A stretch of DNA of 64,000 bases from Rhodoblastus sp. (lineage in GTDB: Bacteria; Pseudomonadota; Alphaproteobacteria; Rhizobiales; Beijerinckiaceae). This document shows, piece after piece, positions 9,219 to 19,730 of this stretch (positions are counted from its first letter, which is position 1; every line of letters begins with the position of its first letter). Position numbers and translations under genes: made by a program. The notes beneath the pieces were generated by a model, which searched no databases, was not told the origin of the DNA, and saw only the letters and a program-made list of their open reading frames with translations. The DNA lies in contig NZ_JAGRPM010000011.1 in NCBI RefSeq assembly GCF_019449565.1, positions 1-64,000 of the forward strand, given 5' to 3'.

Positions 9219-10235
9219 ATGAGCTTCCGAGTCTGGGCGGTCCGCGCGGGCGGCGACAGCGAAGCCGATCCGCTTTTCATCGAGAATGGCCAGATTGCCG
9301 TCAGCTTCCGCGACGTCAACCAGGATGTCAGCGCCCTGCCCGCGCAAAGATCGGCCTTCAAGGACGCCTTCGCCCAGAGCGGCGAGGCCAAGCCAAGCGC
9401 GATCCCGGCCCAGGCCGGCCAATTGTTCCGCTTCGTGCATGAGATGAAGATCGGCGATCGCGTGATCTATCCGCGCAAGATCGACCGGACCTTGCTTTGG
9501 GGCGAAATCGCCACGCCCTATATTTACGACCGGACCAATAACCCGGATTTTCCGCACCGGCGCCGCGTGCGCTGGATGGCTTCGCTCAGCCGCGACGTCT
9601 TTTCGCAAGGCGCGCTCTATGAGCTGGGCTCGGTCCTGACGCTGTTCGAACTGCGCAATTTCGCGGCCGAATTCATCCGCCGCTTCGAGCCGCCATCCGG
9701 CGCCGGCCCACTGAAATCATCGGCGCCCAGCGACGACGAGACCGAGGCCCGCGTCGCGCGCGACATCGCGGAAACGACCAAGGATTTCATTTCAAAACGA
9801 ATCAAGACCGATTTGAAGGGTTTTCCTTTGGAGCCCTTCGTGGCCGACCTGTTCCGCGCCATGGGCTATAATGCGCACGCCACCCGCGCCGTGCGCGACG
9901 ACGGCATTGACGTCATCGCCCATCGCGACGAACTCGGCATCGAGCCGCCAATCCTCAAGATTCAGGTCAAGGCGCATGAGGGCAATGTCGGCCCCGACCT
10001 GGTCAAGGCCTTCTATGCGATGATCCACGACCGCGATGTCGGAATTTTCATCACCACCGGAGGCTATACCGCCGCCGCACAGAATTTCGCCGCCGCCAAG
10101 GGCAATCTGAAGCTGGTGGATGGCGTCGAATTCGTGAGCCTGATCGAGAAATATTACGACGGCCTCGATCTGAAATTTCGCAAGCAGATCCCGCTGCGCC
10201 GCATGCTGGTGCCGGACGTCCTGCCCGATCAATAG
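9219..10235 (+). CDS. Stand-alone Mrr-type restriction endonuclease-like protein
   Basis: 338 aa. The C-terminal third is an Mrr_cat/type IV restriction fold: LEPFVADLFRAMGY helix, then GIDVI with D231, then the IQVK strand with Q249 and K251, the D-Q-K nuclease triad, then the TTGGYT motif and the end helix. The first about 170 residues form a separate domain beginning MSFRVWAVRAGG, with RVIYPRKIDRTLLWGEI, plausibly a PUA/EVE-like or recognition module; I cannot assign it firmly. No methyltransferase or second restriction subunit is adjacent, which fits a modification-dependent type IV enzyme. ATG 9219 is preferred because a longer in-frame reading would begin inside the phaB terminator. Confidence 0.8.
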   Translation: MSFRVWAVRAGGDSEADPLFIENGQIAVSFRDVNQDVSALPAQRSAFKDAFAQSGEAKPSAIPAQAGQLFRFVHEMKIGDRVIYPRKIDRTLLWGEIATPYIYDRTNNPDFPHRRRVRWMASLSRDVFSQGALYELGSVLTLFELRNFAAEFIRRFEPPSGAGPLKSSAPSDDETEARVARDIAETTKDFISKRIKTDLKGFPLEPFVADLFRAMGYNAHATRAVRDDGIDVIAHRDELGIEPPILKIQVKAHEGNVGPDLVKAFYAMIHDRDVGIFITTGGYTAAAQNFAAAKGNLKLVDGVEFVSLIEKYYDGLDLKFRKQIPLRRMLVPDVLPDQ

Positions 10236-10251
10236 AATCGAGCCCAACGAC

Positions 10252-10276
10252 AAAAGGCCGGCGAAACGCCGGCCTT
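10252..10276 (-). terminator. Terminator of rpmF, possibly bidirectional
   Basis: AAGGCCGGCG (10254-10263) and CGCCGGCCTT (10267-10276) form a perfect 10-bp stem with an AAA loop. Reading the minus strand the stem is followed by TTTTG, as expected for termination of rpmF. It may also stop read-through from the nuclease gene on the other strand. Confidence 0.8.
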
Positions 10277-10298
10277 GAATAGTGCATGAGCTTTCGGC

Positions 10299-10487
10299 TC
10301 AGTCTTCGGCGGACTTGATCGTCAGAATCTGACGGCCCTTGTACATGCCGGTCTTCAGATCGATGTGATGGGGACGGCGCAGTTCGCCCGAGTCCTTGTC
10401 CTCGACATAGGTCGGGGCGGCGAGGGCGTCGGCCGAGCGGCGGAAGCCGCGCTTCATCGGCGAGGTTTTTCTTTTCGGAACAGCCAT
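10299..10487 (-). CDS. rpmF: 50S ribosomal protein L32
   Basis: 62 aa beginning [20 protein letters not shown], the L32 signature, with the family's length. It lacks the four zinc cysteines found in some L32 proteins, as usual in alphaproteobacteria. It is a component of the large ribosomal subunit. It is monocistronic here, with a clear terminator downstream. Confidence 0.96.
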   Translation of the reverse strand: MAVPKRKTSPMKRGFRRSADALAAPTYVEDKDSGELRRPHHIDLKTGMYKGRQILTIKSAED

Positions 10488-10635
10488 TTCAAAACTCCGG
10501 TCCGGCCGCAGCGTCCGTCCGGAAATGGGTCAGGGACGCGCGGGGAAATTCAAGAACGGGTCTCATACAGGCAAAAACCCGAAAAGACTAGCCCGCCGGG
10601 GAAAAAAGCGCGGGCCACGGCGTCATCCCAATTCT

Positions 10636-10773
10636 CCCAGATCGCAACTCGTCGCGATCTGGGAATCCCTCGCACATGCTCGGCCAGTAGCCCGGCGCGA
10701 GACGGGCGTCATTCGACGCCCGATGGCATTCGCTCCTAACCCATGCGCAGAGGTCATGGCCTCTGCGCATGGG
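10636..10773. repeat. Structured intergenic repeat, copy 1 (three hairpins)
   Basis: Three perfect inverted repeats in 138 bp: 10636-10645/10654-10663 (10 bp), 10703-10710/10715-10722 (8 bp, ATTC loop) and 10740-10753/10760-10773 (14 bp). Between them lie the linkers AATCCCTCGCA (10664-10674), GCTCGG (10678-10683) and GCATTCGCTCCTA (10726-10738). The same three linkers recur in the same order at 40107-40206. The last hairpin ends 2 nt before the yraN stop and may terminate it. The rest of the 288-bp rpmF-yraN gap shows nothing else. Confidence 0.75.
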
Positions 10774-10775
10774 TG

Positions 10776-11144
10776 TCACGCGAACAGATCGAGTTCGAAC
10801 GCCCCGGGAACATGGCGCGGCGGACGGCGGGGCGCGACGAGAATGGCGTCGCCGCGCAAGGCGCAGGGCGCGAGCCGGGGATGAGAAGCGAGCCAGACCC
10901 GCGCCGCGCGCGAAATCCGCGCAATCTTGCGCGCGTCGATCGCCATCTGCGCCGCCTCGAATTCGGGCCGCGCCTTGACCTCGACGAAGACCAGGAGATC
11001 GCCGCGCCGCGCGATCACGTCGATCTCGCCGCCCGACGCCGCATAATTTCGCGCCAGAATGCGAAAGAATTTCAGCCGCAGCCACAAAGCCGCCAGCGCC
11101 TCCGCCCGCAGGCCGAAAACGCGCGCGGACCGGCGGCGGCTCAC
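10776..11144 (-). CDS. yraN: YraN family (UPF0102) endonuclease-like protein
   Basis: 122 aa with the PD-(D/E)XK-like core of the family: E40 and D42 in [12 protein letters not shown], then E55 and K57 in FVEVKAR. The cellular role is unsettled (DNA repair or RNase H-like activity has been suggested for the fold). It starts with GTG overlapping the rsmI stop as GTGA, so the two are translationally coupled; rsmI-yraN adjacency is widespread in bacteria. Confidence 0.9.
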   Translation of the reverse strand: MSRRRSARVFGLRAEALAALWLRLKFFRILARNYAASGGEIDVIARRGDLLVFVEVKARPEFEAAQMAIDARKIARISRAARVWLASHPRLAPCALRGDAILVAPRRPPRHVPGAFELDLFA

Positions 11145-12085
11145 TTGTCCTCGCCCTCGCCGCCCTTGCTCTTGGACTCGCCGGAAAGCTCCAGCGCCCG
11201 GGCGTAAACTTTACGACGCGGCTGTCCCGTGTCGGCCGAAACGACGCTCGCGGCGTCCTTGAGCGAGAATTTCTGCAGCGCCGCGCGGATCTTGTCGTCG
11301 AGCGCGGCGCCGTCGAGCGCCGGGGCGTCCTCGCCGGGCGGCGCCACCAGCAGCACGATTTCGCCCTTGGGCGGGCCGTCGCGCTCGTAATCCGCCGCCA
11401 GAACGTCGAGCGCGCCGCGGCGAACCGATTCGTAATGCTTGGTCAGTTCGCGGGCCACCGCCGCCTGGCGCGGGCCAAGCACCGCGGCGAGATCGGCCAG
11501 CGTCTCCGCCAGCCGCCGCGCGGATTCGAACAGGACGAGCGTGCCGGGAACGGACGCGAGCTCCGCGATGCGCGCGCGGCGCGCGCCGCTCTTGGCGGGC
11601 AGGAAGCCCTCGAAGAAGAAGCGGTCCGTCGGCAGGCCGGCGATCACCAGCGCCGCCAGAACGGCGGAGGGTCCGGGCGCCGAAGTGACGGGGATGCCGG
11701 CCGCCACCGCCTCTCCGACCAGTTTGAAGCCCGGATCGGACACCAGAGGGGTTCCGGCGTCGGAAATCAGGGCGAGCCTTTCGCCCTTCTGGAGGCGGGC
11801 GAGCAGGAGCGGGCGCATCTGCTCGGCATTATGCTCATGATAGGCGACCAGCGGCGTGGCGATGCCATAATGGGCGAGAAGGTTGCGGCTGACCCTTGTG
11901 TCCTCGGCGATCACGGCGTCGGCGGCGGCCAGCGTCGCCAGGGCCCGCAAGGTGATGTCGCGTAGATTGCCGATCGGCGTCGCCACGACGTGAAGGCCCG
12001 GCGCGATGGGTTCGGCCTCGGCGCGAAGGCCAAAGGCGACGAAAGACGCCGGCAGAGAGGGCGAGGAAGGCTCCGGATGCGCCAT
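11141..12085 (-). CDS. rsmI: 16S rRNA (cytidine1402-2'-O)-methyltransferase
   Basis: Methylates the ribose of C1402 in the 16S decoding centre using SAM. 314 aa of the tetrapyrrole-methylase fold: [15 protein letters not shown] at about 34-48, EDTRVSR near 62, [14 protein letters not shown] near 105-118 and [12 protein letters not shown] near 135. The C-terminal part ([21 protein letters not shown]) is the helical extension common in alphaproteobacteria. It is divergent from the lipoprotein gene and coupled to yraN. Confidence 0.95.
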   Translation of the reverse strand: MAHPEPSSPSLPASFVAFGLRAEAEPIAPGLHVVATPIGNLRDITLRALATLAAADAVIAEDTRVSRNLLAHYGIATPLVAYHEHNAEQMRPLLLARLQKGERLALISDAGTPLVSDPGFKLVGEAVAAGIPVTSAPGPSAVLAALVIAGLPTDRFFFEGFLPAKSGARRARIAELASVPGTLVLFESARRLAETLADLAAVLGPRQAAVARELTKHYESVRRGALDVLAADYERDGPPKGEIVLLVAPPGEDAPALDGAALDDKIRAALQKFSLKDAASVVSADTGQPRRKVYARALELSGESKSKGGEGEDK

Positions 12086-12331
12086 GGGCGCGCCTTTCGT
12101 TCTATAAAAATGACGATCGTTCTGTTAATCGAACGAGCTATAGATCAGAGGCCTGGCCCTCGCAAGCCGCCGAGACCACGCGCCAACAGGCGATGTTGCC
12201 AGATCCTGCGCCTATGCCGTAAGACAGGACTGGACGGGTCTGTCAAGCCGCTCGCCGGCCGGGAGCCCCAGACGCCCCAACCGGGCGCGCAAAAAGGGGC
12301 GCGTAAAGAGGCCGCGGAGAACGAATTGCGC

Positions 12332-13516
12332 ATGACGACAGATCAATTTGCCGCCGCGCGGCGCTCTTTCCTGCGGGCCGCCTTGCTCGGAAGCGCCGCC
12401 GCGCTTTCCGCTTGTTCGCTGACCGGCCCCGGCCCGGGGCGCCGCGAGGACGCCGGCGCGCCCAGTCCTACGCCCGCGCCCGGCTCCGACACGCTCGGCA
12501 ATGGTCCGGTCAAGGTCGCGCTCATCCTGCCGCTGAGCCAGGGCTCGGGCGCGAGCGTCGTCGGCGTCTCGATGCGCAATGCGGCCGAACTCGCGATTTC
12601 CGAAGCCGGCGCCAATGACGTCACCTTGCTGGTCCGCGACGACCGCTCGACGCCAGAGGGCGCGCGCGAGGCGACCCAGACCGCGATCGGCCAGGGTGCC
12701 GAGCTGATCCTCGGCCCGCTGTTCGCCGGCGACGTGCGCGCAGCGGCGGAAGTCGCGAAGACCGCCGGCAAGCCGGTCATCGCCTTTTCAACCGATCTCT
12801 CCACGGCCTCGCGCGGGGTCTATCTGCTGTCCTTCCTGGTCGAGAATTACGTTGACCGGATCGTCGAATTCGCCGCCAGCAAGGGCAAGAAATCGGTCGC
12901 CGTGCTCGCGCCGGAGAATGATTACGCCAATGTCGCCACCGGCGCGCTGCAGCAGGCGGCGGCGCGGCGCGACATCCGCGTCGCCCTGATCGAGCGATAC
13001 AAGTCGGGCGGCGTCGCCGCGTCGGCCTCCAATATAGCCACGCTCGGCGCCCAGATCGATTGCCTGTTCATCCCGGAACAGGCGGCGGCCATGCCGGAGG
13101 TCGCCCGCGCGCTGACCGCCAGCAAGATCGATCCCCGCGCGGTCCAGATTCTCGGCACCGGCCTGTGGAATGACGCCCGCGTCCTCGGCCTGCCGGCGCT
13201 GCAAGGCGCATGGTTCGCCACGCCCGAGAATGCGGGCTTCGCCGCCTTCGCCCAACGTTATCGCGCCAAGTTCGGCTCGGATCCGACCCGCGTCGCGACG
13301 CTCGCCTATGATTCCGTCTCGCTGGTGGCGGCGTTGGCGCGCACGCAAGGGCCGCGGCGCTTCAGCGAGGAAGTTCTGACCAATCCCACCGGCTTCAACG
13401 GCGCCGACGGCGTGTTCCGCTTCAAGCCGGACGGCAGCAACGAACGCGGCCTCGCCGTCGTCCAGATCAACAATGGGACGACCACGGTGATCAGCCCCGC
13501 GCCGCGCACATTGTGA
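12332..13516 (+). CDS. Tat-type lipoprotein, penicillin-binding protein activator/ABC substrate-binding fold
   Basis: 394-aa exported protein of the periplasmic-binding-protein type 1 fold (Peripla_BP_6 / LppC-LpoA-like). The N-terminus has a twin-arginine motif RRSFLR (R10-R11), a hydrophobic core and the lipobox LSAC with Cys28, so it should be a Tat-exported lipoprotein. Residues about 55-390 form the two-lobed domain (VKVALILPLSQGSGASVVG, ILGPLFAGDVRAAAEVA, LAYDSVSLVAAL). LpoA-type relatives activate peptidoglycan synthases; an amino-acid-binding role is the alternative. ATG 12332 gives a proper signal peptide; the longer in-frame reading upstream overlaps the rsmI promoter. Next to rsmI, as lpoA/yraM is next to rsmI and yraN in many proteobacteria. 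Confidence 0.83.
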   Translation: MTTDQFAAARRSFLRAALLGSAAALSACSLTGPGPGRREDAGAPSPTPAPGSDTLGNGPVKVALILPLSQGSGASVVGVSMRNAAELAISEAGANDVTLLVRDDRSTPEGAREATQTAIGQGAELILGPLFAGDVRAAAEVAKTAGKPVIAFSTDLSTASRGVYLLSFLVENYVDRIVEFAASKGKKSVAVLAPENDYANVATGALQQAAARRDIRVALIERYKSGGVAASASNIATLGAQIDCLFIPEQAAAMPEVARALTASKIDPRAVQILGTGLWNDARVLGLPALQGAWFATPENAGFAAFAQRYRAKFGSDPTRVATLAYDSVSLVAALARTQGPRRFSEEVLTNPTGFNGADGVFRFKPDGSNERGLAVVQINNGTTTVISPAPRTL

Positions 13517-13572
13517 GGCTGGCGGCAAATCCGCATTCTCCCGCCGTTCCGCCTGAATTTCCGTTATGATAG

Positions 13573-16092
<2,520 letters not shown>

Positions 16093-16185
16093 GCGAAGGG
16101 CTGACCGGCGTCAAATTAGCCTGACTCTACGAGTCTATTACATGACCCAGCGCGCTTCCTGATTTTCGAGATTGGGGACGTTTCC

Positions 16186-17868
16186 ATGACACCGCCAACT
16201 CCCGCCGATGCCGCAAGCGCAGCCAATTTTCGCTTCGACATTGTGGCCGGACTCACGGCGGCCGCCGTCGTCCTTCCCAAGGCGATGGCCTATGCGACCG
16301 TCGCGGGCTTGCCCCCGGCGGTGGGGCTTTATACCGCCTTCGTGCCCGGGATCATTTATGGGCTGCTTGGCTCCTCGCGGGTGTTGAGCGTCAGCTCCAC
16401 AACGACCCTCGCCATCCTCGTTGGAGCCGAGTTAGGGCAGGTCGCCCCCGATGGCGATCCCGCAAAACTGGCCGCGGCGACCGCAACGCTCACAGCGCTC
16501 GTCGGCCTGGCGCTGATCGTCGCCCGGCTGCTGCGGCTCGGCTTCGTCGCTAATTTCATTTCAGCTCCGGTGCTCACGGGCTTCAAGGCTGGGGTCGGGC
16601 TGGTCATCGTACTCGACCAGGCCCCGAAACTGCTGGGGCTCCACTACGACAAGAGATCGTTCTTTCCAGACCTCGTCACCCTCGTCCATCATCTTCCCGA
16701 GACATCGGCGTCCACGCTGGCGGTCGGCGCGGCGACGCTGGCCTTTCTCGTGGTCATGGAAATGGTGCGGCCGCACTCGCCGGCGCCGCTGGTCGCGGTA
16801 GCGGGAGCGATCCTGGCGTCATGGCTGCTTGGCCTCGGCCCGCTCGGGGTTTCGACGGTCGGCCATATTCCGCAGGGCCTTCCGGGACTGACCTTGCCGG
16901 ACCTCGCCCTGATCGAGGATCTCGCGCCCGGCGCGCTGGGCGTGGCGCTGATGAGCTTCACGGAAAGCATTGCGGCCGGCCGCGCCTTCGCGCGTCCCGG
17001 CGATCCGCCGATCGACGCGAACCGGGAATTGATCGCAACGGGTCTCGCCAATCTGGGCGGCGCCTTTTTCGGCGCCATGGCCGCCGGGGGCGGCACGTCG
17101 CAGACCGGCGTGGTCTATTCGGCGGGGGGACGTTCACAAAAGGCCTCGCTCGTCTGCGCAGCCGCGGCGCTGGCGACGATGCTGGTTTTGGCGCCCTTGC
17201 TCGGAATGATGCCGAACGCGACGCTGGCCGCCATCGTGATCATCTATTCGGCGAGCCTGATTTCACTGCCTGAATTCCGGGCAATCCATCGCGTGCGCAA
17301 CATGGAGTTCTGGTGGGCGGTGGCGGCGGCGCTCGGCGTGCTGACCTTCGGCACGCTGAAGGGCATTGTTGTCGCAATCATCCTGTCGCTGATCGGGCTC
17401 GGCGCTCAGACGGCGCGGACCCGAGTCTCGGTCATCGGCAAAAAACGCGGCGCCGACGTCTTGCGGCCGCTTTCGCCGGACCATCCCGACGACGAGACGA
17501 TTGAAGGGCTTCTCATCCTTCGACCCGAGGGGCGCCTTTTCTTCCTGAACGCCGAAAATGTTCGGGATCAGATCCAGGCGCTCGAGGCCAAATATCGACC
17601 GCGCGTTCTCGTGCTGGACTTGAGCCGCGTCCCCGACATCGAGTTCTCGGCCTTGCAGATGATGATCGAGCAGGACAGGCGCGCGACGCGCTCGGGAGGC
17701 GTCGTCTGGTTCGCCGGGCTCAATCCGGACGCGCTGGATATGGTTCGGCGTTCCGGTCTTGGCGAACAACTCGGACGCGACCGGATGTTCTTCAATACAA
17801 GGTCGGCGATTGAGCGCTTCAAAGCGACGACGATGAAGACTGACGAAAGCCGTTCGCCAAACGAGTGA
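16186..17868 (+). CDS. SulP family anion transporter with STAS domain
   Basis: 560-aa inner-membrane protein. It has the SulP start (DIVAGLTAAAVVLPKAMAYATVAGLPPAVGLYTAFVPGIIYGLLGSS in sense, residues about 15-65), around 11-12 hydrophobic segments to about 400, and a cytoplasmic STAS domain at about 440-545 (LRPEGRLFFLNAENV, VLVLDLSRVPDIEFSA). The family moves sulfate, bicarbonate or organic acids; the substrate cannot be read from sequence. GGGGA precedes the ATG. It is monocistronic and next to gyrB without functional linkage. Confidence 0.9.
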   Translation: MTPPTPADAASAANFRFDIVAGLTAAAVVLPKAMAYATVAGLPPAVGLYTAFVPGIIYGLLGSSRVLSVSSTTTLAILVGAELGQVAPDGDPAKLAAATATLTALVGLALIVARLLRLGFVANFISAPVLTGFKAGVGLVIVLDQAPKLLGLHYDKRSFFPDLVTLVHHLPETSASTLAVGAATLAFLVVMEMVRPHSPAPLVAVAGAILASWLLGLGPLGVSTVGHIPQGLPGLTLPDLALIEDLAPGALGVALMSFTESIAAGRAFARPGDPPIDANRELIATGLANLGGAFFGAMAAGGGTSQTGVVYSAGGRSQKASLVCAAAALATMLVLAPLLGMMPNATLAAIVIIYSASLISLPEFRAIHRVRNMEFWWAVAAALGVLTFGTLKGIVVAIILSLIGLGAQTARTRVSVIGKKRGADVLRPLSPDHPDDETIEGLLILRPEGRLFFLNAENVRDQIQALEAKYRPRVLVLDLSRVPDIEFSALQMMIEQDRRATRSGGVVWFAGLNPDALDMVRRSGLGEQLGRDRMFFNTRSAIERFKATTMKTDESRSPNE

Positions 17869-18054
17869 ATTTCGTCGACGGACTTTCGTCGCCTGCAGGG
17901 GGGCGCGCGGACGTCTACGCGTCTTCGTTCGCGTGCAGCAATTCACGTCCGAAGCACCCTCATGCAAAATTACGATGAGATGATACGAATTTCTCATTCA
18001 GAAAATGAGAGATTGTATCAACTCACCGTAATCATGAAGGTTATTTATAAGTCA

Positions 18055-18354
18055 TCACAAGGTAAAAGCAGTGCTGGGAGGGACCTCGCGAATGCGCTCG
18101 CCTTCGACCCATGTGAACCCTGCGGTCGGTTCGGCGCATTGGATGTCTTCCTCAGCGATCAGTTTGTCGCAAAGCATGACACAGATGGCGTCGATGGGGG
18201 CGCTGGTGTCGTTCTCCTCGGTCATGCGGTCGATGGAAATTTCACCCATTTCCTCGCCATTGACGAAATGGATGATGAATACTTCCTCATGACCGGGAAT
18301 GCCATGGGCGTTTACCCGGAAGGTCTCGCCCTTGTATCGAAACTCTTGGATCAT
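18055..18354 (-). CDS. Hypothetical protein, 99 aa
   Basis: Small acidic soluble protein; no family recognised. It reads as real coding sequence: AAGGGACGAG precedes the ATG and a TTGACC-N16-TAGGAT promoter lies 60-90 nt upstream. No signal peptide or membrane segment. The centre is rich in E and D (HFVNGEEMGEISIDRMTEEND) and the two cysteines are at about 63 and 74. The downstream flank (17870-18054) is AT-richer than the surroundings, and a 7-bp inverted repeat (17992-17998/18004-18010) there could terminate it weakly. It may be a recently acquired or lineage-specific gene. Confidence 0.62.
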   Translation of the reverse strand: MIQEFRYKGETFRVNAHGIPGHEEVFIIHFVNGEEMGEISIDRMTEENDTSAPIDAICVMLCDKLIAEEDIQCAEPTAGFTWVEGERIREVPPSTAFTL

Positions 18355-18414
18355 CTCTCGTCCCTTGCAATGATTTATCGGATTTTGACATAGCTGTCGT
18401 TTTCGCGGCTGCGG

Positions 18415-18442
18415 ATCCTAGACGCGAGTCGCGCCGGGTCAA
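18415..18442 (-). promoter_or_regulatory. Promoter of the 99-aa hypothetical gene
   Basis: On the minus strand TTGACC (complement of 18437-18442) and TAGGAT (complement of 18415-18420) are 16 nt apart, upstream of the ATG at 18354. The rest of the 300-bp gap to 18654 holds no further feature I can support. Confidence 0.5.
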
Positions 18443-18654
18443 GAGAATGTTGAGTGATTCAAGGCGATCGCTTGAAAAAGCGGCATGACAAGCAATGGCG
18501 CGAAAACGACGGTCGGGCCTCGCATCCGACGCCCGCCTGGCGCCCGCAGGCCCATTTGCCATATTCCGGCTCATTCATTGAACCCCCGCCCCAATCCGCA
18601 TAGCTTGCGCCGTGCTGGACAGTTTGATCAGCCGGAAACTTGCGGGGATTTTTG

Positions 18655-19050
18655 ATGCGAAGGGCTGTGATGGCCGTGCTTGTCGCGCTGGTGCCGGGAC
18701 CGGCTTTGGCGGATGGCGACGCGCTCACCGGAAAATGGCGAGTCGAGCAGATCAGGGACGGCGGCGCCTTCGACGCGTCCAAGACTTCGTTCGAATTTCT
18801 GCCCAATGGCCGGATGGCGGCGACTCTCGGCTGCAATCGAATGATGGGCCAGCCGGAAATCCATGGCGACAAGATCTCATTCAGCCAGGTGGCGGGAACG
18901 CGCATGGCCTGTCCGCCCCCGCTCGACAAGCTGGAATGGCAATTTTCCGTCGTGCTCGAAGCAACGCGGACCTATCGGATCGAGGGCGGCAAGCTGACCT
19001 TCGCCGATGAAAAAAATGCGCCTCTGATCGTCTTCCGCCGTGCGGATTGA
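18655..19050 (+). CDS. META-domain (HslJ-like) secreted protein
   Basis: 131 aa. A Sec signal peptide (MRRAVMAVLVALVPGPALA, cleavage near residue 19) is followed by a META domain: LTGKWRVEQI, FEFLPNGRMAATLGCNRMMG and CPPPLDKLEWQFSVVLEATRTYRIEGGKLTF. The conserved GCN and C motif pair is present. Members are periplasmic or outer-membrane proteins of stress resistance (HslJ, novobiocin/heat response), with unclear biochemistry. ATG 18655 is preferred over 18640 because GGGGA lies 6 nt before it and the signal peptide starts cleanly. Confidence 0.82.
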   Translation: MRRAVMAVLVALVPGPALADGDALTGKWRVEQIRDGGAFDASKTSFEFLPNGRMAATLGCNRMMGQPEIHGDKISFSQVAGTRMACPPPLDKLEWQFSVVLEATRTYRIEGGKLTFADEKNAPLIVFRRAD

Positions 19051-19161
19051 CGCCCAAGCGCCGCCTTGCGAGACTTCGCCCGCACGCCTTCCGCGCCGCC
19101 CCGGCGCCACGAGGCGTTCCTTTGCGCCTCGCGCGTGAAGGCGTACGGAAGGACTTAAATC

Positions 19162-19623
19162 ATGTCGAAAATTGCCATGTCGAAAATTGCATTGAGCGCT
19201 TTCGCAGCCGCCTTTGTCGGCCTGTCCGTCCCGGGCTTTGCCGGCGCCGCTTTGGCGGAATCGCCTTGGCCCGCCAATGCGAAAATCTATTTCATCGAGC
19301 CCGCCAATGGCGCGGTGATCAATGGCAAGGTCACCGTGAAATTCGGCCTCGCGGGCCTCGGCGTCGCGCCGGCCGGCGTGGAGAAGCCGAATACGGGGCA
19401 TCATCATCTGCTGATCGACATTGACGCGCCCAGCGGCGAAAAGCTGAGCCAGCCCATACCGCCCCCCGACGCCCATGTGCGCCATTTCGGCGGCGGCCAG
19501 ACCGAGACGGCGCTCGACCTGCCGCCGGGAAAACATACGCTCCAGCTCATCCTCGGCGATTCCGCCCATGTCCCTCATGACCCGCCGCTGGTATCCGAAA
19601 AGATCACGATCGAAGTGAAATAG
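19162..19623 (+). CDS. DUF4399 exported protein
   Basis: 153 aa. A signal peptide to about residue 33 (…GFAGAALA) precedes the DUF4399 domain: IYFIEPANGAVINGKVTVKFGL, histidine cluster GHHHLLIDID, then HVRHFGGGQTETALDLPPGKHTLQLILGDSAHVPHDPPL. The histidines suggest metal binding; the function is unknown, and the frequent name 'RodA' for this family is a misannotation. The first 15 bases are repeated (19162-19176 and 19177-19191), giving MSKIAMSKIA and two possible starts. GGAAGGA 8 nt before 19162 favours the first. Confidence 0.85.
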   Translation: MSKIAMSKIALSAFAAAFVGLSVPGFAGAALAESPWPANAKIYFIEPANGAVINGKVTVKFGLAGLGVAPAGVEKPNTGHHHLLIDIDAPSGEKLSQPIPPPDAHVRHFGGGQTETALDLPPGKHTLQLILGDSAHVPHDPPLVSEKITIEVK

Positions 19624-19730
19624 CCGCGAGGCCTTGAAGGCCCGATGCGTCGGCGCGGCCTTGACCCGCGCCGATGCATCGGGCAAGCGATCCGCGCAAG
19701 ACCAAATCGCGCGAAAAGGGAAAATGCGGC

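Noticed and set aside
12110..12145. LexA-like operator in the rsmI upstream region (TCGTTC ... GAACGA)
   Set aside because: The arms and 8-nt spacing fit neither the alphaproteobacterial direct-repeat LexA box nor other known boxes.
11990..12331. N-terminal extension of the lipoprotein gene
   Set aside because: It would run through the divergent rsmI start region and remove the Tat/lipobox signal from the N-terminus.
17992..18010. Terminator after the 99-aa hypothetical gene
   Set aside because: The 7-bp stem has no T-run on the minus strand, so it is only mentioned as possible.
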